From the NCBI GenBank assembly GCA_903922535.1, contig CAIXUF010001141.1, positions 1 through 6,179 of the forward strand: a stretch of 6,179 nucleotides of DNA, read 5' to 3'. The notes beneath the pieces were generated by a model. It had not been told where the DNA came from and ran no database searches. It saw nothing but the letters and a program-made list of their open reading frames with translations. This stretch comes from Candidatus Hydrogenedentota bacterium. GTDB taxonomy: Bacteria > Hydrogenedentota > Hydrogenedentia > Hydrogenedentiales > CAITNO01. This document shows, piece by piece, positions 1 through 3,941 of the stretch; position 1 is the stretch's first letter, and the number at the start of each line of letters is the position of its first letter. The position numbers and the translations under genes were made by a program.

Positions 1-45
1 CGCGGTGCTGGCGGGTGAAGTGTTCCAGCAATGGAGGGTCGGTAA
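1..45 (+). other. Short leader upstream of the giant gene
   Basis: This is all that is visible before the start codon. The frame of the gene is closed here by TGA at 16-18 and TAA at 43-45, so the coding region cannot extend further upstream in that frame. The other two forward frames are open from the window edge, to TAA 63-65 and TAA 110-112. Either could be the tail of an upstream gene, but they are too short to recognise. No -10/-35 pair can be supported in so little sequence. Confidence 0.5.
33..37 (+). promoter_or_regulatory. Shine-Dalgarno site (GGAGG)
   Basis: GGAGG lies 8 nt before the ATG at 46, a normal bacterial spacing. It supports ATG 46 over later in-frame starts, because a typical signal peptide follows directly. 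The site sits inside a 4-codon reading frame (ATG 31 to TAA 43-45) whose stop abuts the ATG. Confidence 0.75.
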
Positions 46-135
46 ATGTGCCAGCGGAGAGTTAATCTGGTTCGGATTGGGGTGTCGTTTCTCATCGGGG
101 GGCTTATCGTAACCTGTGGCGGCCCGGCTTGGGCC
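46..135 (+). other. Sec-type signal peptide
   Basis: Residues 1-30 have a positive n-region (MCQRRVNLVR), a hydrophobic core from about I11 to V22, and an A-W-A motif at residues 28-30. This predicts signal peptidase I cleavage before A31. Cys24 is preceded by I-V-T. Thr at the -1 position is not a normal lipobox residue, so lipoprotein processing is a weak alternative. The RR pair is not followed by a good Tat motif. Confidence 0.85.
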
Positions 136-3100
136 GCGGGTATCTTCCGCGTGGACGCCGCGTCCACGGCCACCACGCCCGACGGGCAAACCTGGTCGAC
201 TGCCTATAAGACCCTCCAAACCGGGGTGGACGCGGCCAATGCCGCGTCAGGCGGCGAGGTGTGGGTCAAAGCGGGCACCTACATTGGGACAGCGAATCCC
301 GTGGTGACGATGAAGGCGGGCGTGTCGCTCTACGGCGGTTTTGCCGGTACCGAAACCAGCCGTAGCCAGCGGAACAGGTCCGCCAACGTCACTGCCATTG
401 ACGGCCAATCAACGCGCAGCGGAGTCATCGGCGCGAGTAATGCCGCGCTCGATGGGTTCACGATCCAGAACTGCCTGAATTCTTCCGGCAACGGCGGCGG
501 GATGTACAATGAGTCCTGTTCGCCGACGGTGGCGAACTGCATCTTCTCCGGCAACAAAGCCCGTCACACCACCATGGGCATTACCACGGGCTCAGGCGGT
601 GGAATGTACAACACCTCCGCCTCGCCGACAATAACCAATTGCGTGTTTACGGGCAACAATGCGGGTGGTTCCGGTGGCGCAATCTGCATTTCCTCCGGCT
701 CTCCGGTGGTTACGAACTGCGTGTTCAGGGGAAACGTTGCCACCAACGGCGCAGGGATGTGGAATTCCTCTGGTTCTCTACTGTTGACAAACTGTGTATT
801 CACGGGCAACTCCGGCACCGGCGGCGGCGGATTGTACAATTCCTCCGCCTCGCCCGCGGTGAAGAACTGCATCTTCTGGGGCGACACCGCAACGAGCGGG
901 GCGGAAATATACAACACTTCTGGAACGGCGGTCCTGACCTATTGCTGTGTGCAGGGCGGCTACACCGGCGCAGGCAACATCACTACCGACCCGCTGTTTG
1001 TGGTGCCAACGGTGGACTTGCGATTGCGGCTGGGTTCTCCCTGCATAGACAGCGGCACGGCCACCGGCGCGCCGTCGGCGGACCTCCTCGGCGTGACGCG
1101 GCCGCAGGGCGCGGGCGTGGACATGGGCGCTTATGAGGGCTCGGTGACAGTTGACATCTATCGTGTCAATTCGCAAAACACGGCAGGACCCTGGGACGGC
1201 AGCACCTGGGCCACGGGGTTCACGGACATCCAATCCGCGGTGAACGCAGCCACGGCAAGTGCCAACGGCCGCGGAGACGTATGGGTCAAGGCGGGCACCT
1301 ACATTGCGACAGCCAACCCCGTATTGACAATGAAGCAGAAAGTGTTTATCTACGGCGGTTTTGCGGGCTCGGAAAGCACCGTCGGCCAGCGGAACTGGTC
1401 GGCCAACACCACCGTCATTGACGGGCAAAATGCGCGCACCTGCGTCTATGGTGCGAATTACGCCGCCCTGGACGGGTTCACAATCACCCGGGGCAAGACC
1501 ACCTACTACGGCGGCGGAGTATACAATTCCGGGACTTCGCCAACCTTGGCAAATTGCATTTTCACGGGAAACACGGCCCCCAACTATGGCGGCGGCGGAA
1601 TGTACAATACTTCTTCTTCCTCACCGGCGGTGTTGAACTGTGTCTTCACGCAGAATTCAGCCTCCCTGTACGGCGGCGGAATATACAATGCAAGTTCCAG
1701 TTCTCCGGTGATCACAAACTGCATATTCACGCAAAACACCGCCTCGCGGGGCGGCGCCATCGAGAATTATTTCTTTTCCTCGCCAATACTGACAAACTGT
1801 CTGTTCATCGAGAACAGCGCCTCGCAGGGCGGCGGCTTGTCCAACTATCAATATTCTTCGCCGGTGCTGACAAACTGCACGTTTAACAAAAACAAGGCCG
1901 CCCACGGCATCGGCGGCGCTTTGCTCAACTATGATCCCGACGGCAATAAGCCCTGTACACCGACACTGACGAACTGCATCCTCTGGGGCGATACGGCAAC
2001 AGCAAATCCGGAACTGGCTTACGTTTCCGATTCCACGCCAAAGATAACCTATTCCTGTGTGCAGGGCGGCTATACCGGCACGGGCAACGTCAGCAGCGAC
2101 CCGCTGTTTGTGGCCGCCCCGGCCAATCTGCGGCTCCGGTCCGGTTCGCCCTGTCTCAACACCGCTACGGCAACAGGCGCGCCTGCAACGGACATCCAGG
2201 GGGTTGCGCGTCCCCAAGATACGGGCGTGGACATGGGCGTCTATGAGAAGAACGGGTCCGATACGACCGTACCGGTCATTACCGAATGCGCACCGAACCA
2301 GGCGGTCTCTTTGAACGACTCCTGCCAGACCGTGGTTCCCGACTTCACGGCGGGGGTGGCCGCCACGGACAGCGACGACGCGACGTTGATCGTCACCCAG
2401 TCGCCGGCTGTGGGTACGGCCGCGGTTGTCGGCAGCACGACGGTGAGCCTCACCGTGAGCGATGCGGCGGGCAATTTCGCCACCTGCACTGCCACGCTGA
2501 CTGTGGCGGATACCACCGCGCCGGTGGTCACGCTTAACGGGCCGGCGGTCGTAACAGTGGAGTGTCCCTCGGCCTATGCCGACGCGGGGGCCACGGCCGC
2601 GGACAACTGTGGCGGCAATCTTACCAGCGGCATCGTGATTACCAATCCGGTCAACGTAAATGCGGCGGATGTGTACACGGTCACCCACAGCGTGACCGAC
2701 TCCTCCGGCAACACCGGAACGGCTGCAAGAACAGTGACCGTGGTGGACACCACCCCGCCCATTATCACGCTTCTGGGCGTCAATCCGGTTACGCTGGAAT
2801 GCCATACGGCCTACACGGACGCGGGCGCCACGGCCAATGACACCTGCGCGGGCGACCTGAGTTCCGCTATCGTGGTATCCAACCCGGTCAATGTGGATGT
2901 TCCCGGGACCTATGCCGTGCTTTACAGCGTCAGCGACGGAAGCAATACCGTCGAGGCGGTCCGCACGGTGAATGTGGTGGTGCCGAACCAGCCGGTGATT
3001 ACGCTGTTGGGCGCCAGCCCGATCACGGTGGAATGCCACACTTCCTACACCGATGCGGGCGCGACCGCCGTGGACGGCCTCGGAAACGACCTTACGGGCC

Positions 3101-3183
3101 GCGTCGTCGTCACCAATCCGGTGAACGTGAACGCCGTCGGTGTCTACGCGGTGCTGTATAACGTCACCGACAACGGCGGATGA
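46..3183 (+). CDS. Secreted beta-helix / HYR / Ig-like repeat protein, N-terminal part (frame broken at 3' end)
   Basis: This is a 1045-residue exported modular protein with no recognised catalytic site. A signal peptide (residues 1-30) is followed by two right-handed beta-helix modules (about 32-364 and 371-734). Their rungs have the form GGGMYN..SPT..NC.F.GN, and each module ends in a GSPC...D..G..RP...DMG.YE motif resembling choice-of-anchor Q domains. Next come an HYR-like domain (743-825) and DUF5011-type Ig-like domains starting at P826, P905 and P983. The third stops at YNVTDNGG, about 15 residues before the end seen in its sister copies. The missing tail (SAVEVTRTVNIVD) is encoded just downstream in another frame, so the stop at 3181-3183 is probably a frameshift product. 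ATG 46 is chosen for its GGAGG site and signal peptide. GG(A/G)(I/M) and FxxN motifs in the rungs recall chlamydial Pmp repeats. An adhesin or surface-layer role is inferred from the families. Confidence 0.92.
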   Translation: MCQRRVNLVRIGVSFLIGGLIVTCGGPAWAAGIFRVDAASTATTPDGQTWSTAYKTLQTGVDAANAASGGEVWVKAGTYIGTANPVVTMKAGVSLYGGFAGTETSRSQRNRSANVTAIDGQSTRSGVIGASNAALDGFTIQNCLNSSGNGGGMYNESCSPTVANCIFSGNKARHTTMGITTGSGGGMYNTSASPTITNCVFTGNNAGGSGGAICISSGSPVVTNCVFRGNVATNGAGMWNSSGSLLLTNCVFTGNSGTGGGGLYNSSASPAVKNCIFWGDTATSGAEIYNTSGTAVLTYCCVQGGYTGAGNITTDPLFVVPTVDLRLRLGSPCIDSGTATGAPSADLLGVTRPQGAGVDMGAYEGSVTVDIYRVNSQNTAGPWDGSTWATGFTDIQSAVNAATASANGRGDVWVKAGTYIATANPVLTMKQKVFIYGGFAGSESTVGQRNWSANTTVIDGQNARTCVYGANYAALDGFTITRGKTTYYGGGVYNSGTSPTLANCIFTGNTAPNYGGGGMYNTSSSSPAVLNCVFTQNSASLYGGGIYNASSSSPVITNCIFTQNTASRGGAIENYFFSSPILTNCLFIENSASQGGGLSNYQYSSPVLTNCTFNKNKAAHGIGGALLNYDPDGNKPCTPTLTNCILWGDTATANPELAYVSDSTPKITYSCVQGGYTGTGNVSSDPLFVAAPANLRLRSGSPCLNTATATGAPATDIQGVARPQDTGVDMGVYEKNGSDTTVPVITECAPNQAVSLNDSCQTVVPDFTAGVAATDSDDATLIVTQSPAVGTAAVVGSTTVSLTVSDAAGNFATCTATLTVADTTAPVVTLNGPAVVTVECPSAYADAGATAADNCGGNLTSGIVITNPVNVNAADVYTVTHSVTDSSGNTGTAARTVTVVDTTPPIITLLGVNPVTLECHTAYTDAGATANDTCAGDLSSAIVVSNPVNVDVPGTYAVLYSVSDGSNTVEAVRTVNVVVPNQPVITLLGASPITVECHTSYTDAGATAVDGLGNDLTGRVVVTNPVNVNAVGVYAVLYNVTDNGG
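139..1137 (+). other. Right-handed beta-helix module 1 with anchor-Q-like end
   Basis: Residues about 32-364. It opens with a cap (FRVD...W..AY..LQ..VDAAN...EVWVKAGTY, then LYGGFAG.E, then a DGQ...LDGFTI stretch). About six rungs follow, each with a GGG(M/L)YN turn and an NC(I/V)F.GN strand. It ends with CVQGGYTGAGN, DPLF, LRLRLGSPCIDSGTATGAP and RPQGAGVDMGAYE. The fold resembles pectate-lyase-like and Pmp-like parallel beta-helices. I see no lyase or glycosidase active-site signature. A loop of about 12 residues (HTTMGITTGSG region, about 565-600) bulges out after the first full rung. Confidence 0.85.
1156..2247 (+). other. Right-handed beta-helix module 2 with anchor-Q-like end
   Basis: Residues about 371-734, a paralogue of module 1. 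It has the same cap (YRVN.QNTAGPWDG.TW..GF.DIQ.AV, then VWVKAGTY, then IYGGFAGSE), rungs of the NC.F..N type, and an ending with CVQGGYTGTGN, DPLF, LRLRSGSPC and RPQDTGVDMGVYE. Its rungs are richer in Ser/Tyr/Phe than those of module 1, and its last rung is longer (NYDPDGNKPCTP). Matching DNA, for example around the VWVKAGTY codons at 259 and 1279, shows that it arose by duplication. Confidence 0.85.
2272..2520 (+). other. HYR-like (hyalin repeat) domain 1
   Basis: Residues about 743-825. The pattern is PVITECAPNQAV, then C..VVPDFTAGVAATD, then VTQSPAVGT, then V.LTVSDAAGN.ATCTATLTV. This is the HYR-type Ig-like fold common in bacterial surface proteins. It links beta-helix module 2 to the Ig-like array. 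A close paralogue follows beta-helix module 3 at 5004-5243. Confidence 0.75.
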
Positions 3184-3941
3184 GCGCCGTCGAGGTGACG
3201 CGCACGGTCAACATCGTGGATACCACATTCCCGGTGATCACATTGTTGGGCGCGAACCCGGCCACGGTGGAATGCCACACCGCCTATTCCGACGCCGGCG
3301 CAACCGCGGCTGACTCCTGCGCGGGCGACCTGACCGGGGGTATTAGCGCCACCAATACGGCGAACGTGAACACACCCGGCACATACACCGTGCGCTACAA
3401 CGTGAAAGATCCGTCGAACAACAGCGCCGTCGAGGTGACACGCACGGTCAATGTGGTGGACATGACCCCGCCGGTGATCACGCTCAACGGTTCGGCCTCG
3501 GTCACGGTGGAGTGCGGCAACAACTATAACGATGCGGGTGCCACGGCCACGGACACCTGCGCGGGCAGCCGCACGGCCAATATCGTGGTCGCCAACCCGG
3601 TGAACAAGGCGGCGGTCGGCGTCTACTCGGTGCGTTACAACACCAGCGACGGCAACGGCAACAACGCCACCGAGGTGACGCGCACGGTGACGGTGGTGGA
3701 CACCGCCAAGCCCGTCATCATGCTCGTGGGCGACGCCTCGATCGCGGTCATTCACGGCACGGTGTACACGGATGCGCGCGCGACGGCGATCGACGCCTGC
3801 GCGGGCAGTTTGACCGCAAGCATCGTCACCATAAACCCGGTGAACACGTCGGTGCCCGGCACCTACACGGTCACCTACAACGTGAATGACGGCAACGGCC
3901 ACAGCGCGGCGCAGGTCGAGCGCACAGTGTTGGTGCGGCCG
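2521..3941 (+). repeat. Array of six tandem Ig-like (DUF5011-type) domains, crossing the frame break
   Basis: Six copies of about 78-80 residues begin at the proline codons at 2521, 2758, 2992, 3231, 3471 and 3711. The consensus is P(V/I)ITL.G...VTVEC...Y.DAGATA.D.CAGDL...I...NPVN....GTY.V.Y.V.D...N...V.RTV.VVD. Spacings are 237, 234, 239, 240 and 240 nt. The 239 is not a multiple of three and exposes the frame break. Copies 4-6 share an exact 240-nt DNA period, with CGAGGTGAC.CGCACGGT recurring near 3191, 3431 and 3671, which indicates recent tandem duplication. Such domains usually act as rigid stalks or spacers in surface proteins. Confidence 0.88.
3172..3185 (+). other. Frame break (-1 nt) with an ATGA stop/start overlap
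   Basis: Upstream codons read AAC GGC GGA TGA. The repeat tail resumes as AGC GCC GTC GAG at 3183, one frame over. Other copies have seven residues between the YN pair and the (S/N)A.EV tail. Here six codons plus two bases (TG at 3181-3182) are present, so one base is missing. The break does not lie in a homopolymer. The stop TGA at 3181-3183 overlaps an ATG at 3180-3182 that opens the downstream frame. GGCGG touches that ATG with no spacer, so it is a poor ribosome binding site. Confidence 0.85.

Noticed and set aside
46..138. Lipoprotein signal with Cys24 as the lipidated residue
   Set aside because: The residues before Cys24 are I-V-T. Thr at -1 is outside the usual Gly/Ala/Ser lipobox, and a good A-W-A cleavage site follows.
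139..2247. Pectate lyase or glycoside hydrolase activity of the beta-helix modules
   Set aside because: The fold type is shared, but I could not find a catalytic Asp/Arg/Lys arrangement. The rungs are regular structural repeats of the Pmp-like type.
1657..3039. Antisense open frame of about 460 codons
   Set aside because: It lies opposite well-supported repeat domains. Its translation is rich in Arg, His and Gly, with no recognisable domain, as expected from the complement of GC-rich repeated codons.
3160..3190. Programmed ribosomal frameshifting at the break
   Set aside because: A -1 shift is needed, but the bases before TGA (C GGC GGA) do not form a slippery heptamer. An RF2-like +1 shift at the TGA would lead into the wrong frame.
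2992..3941. CRISPR-like or satellite repeat with a 240-nt period
   Set aside because: The period is far too long for CRISPR, the copies diverge mainly at silent positions, and each unit encodes a complete Ig-like domain.
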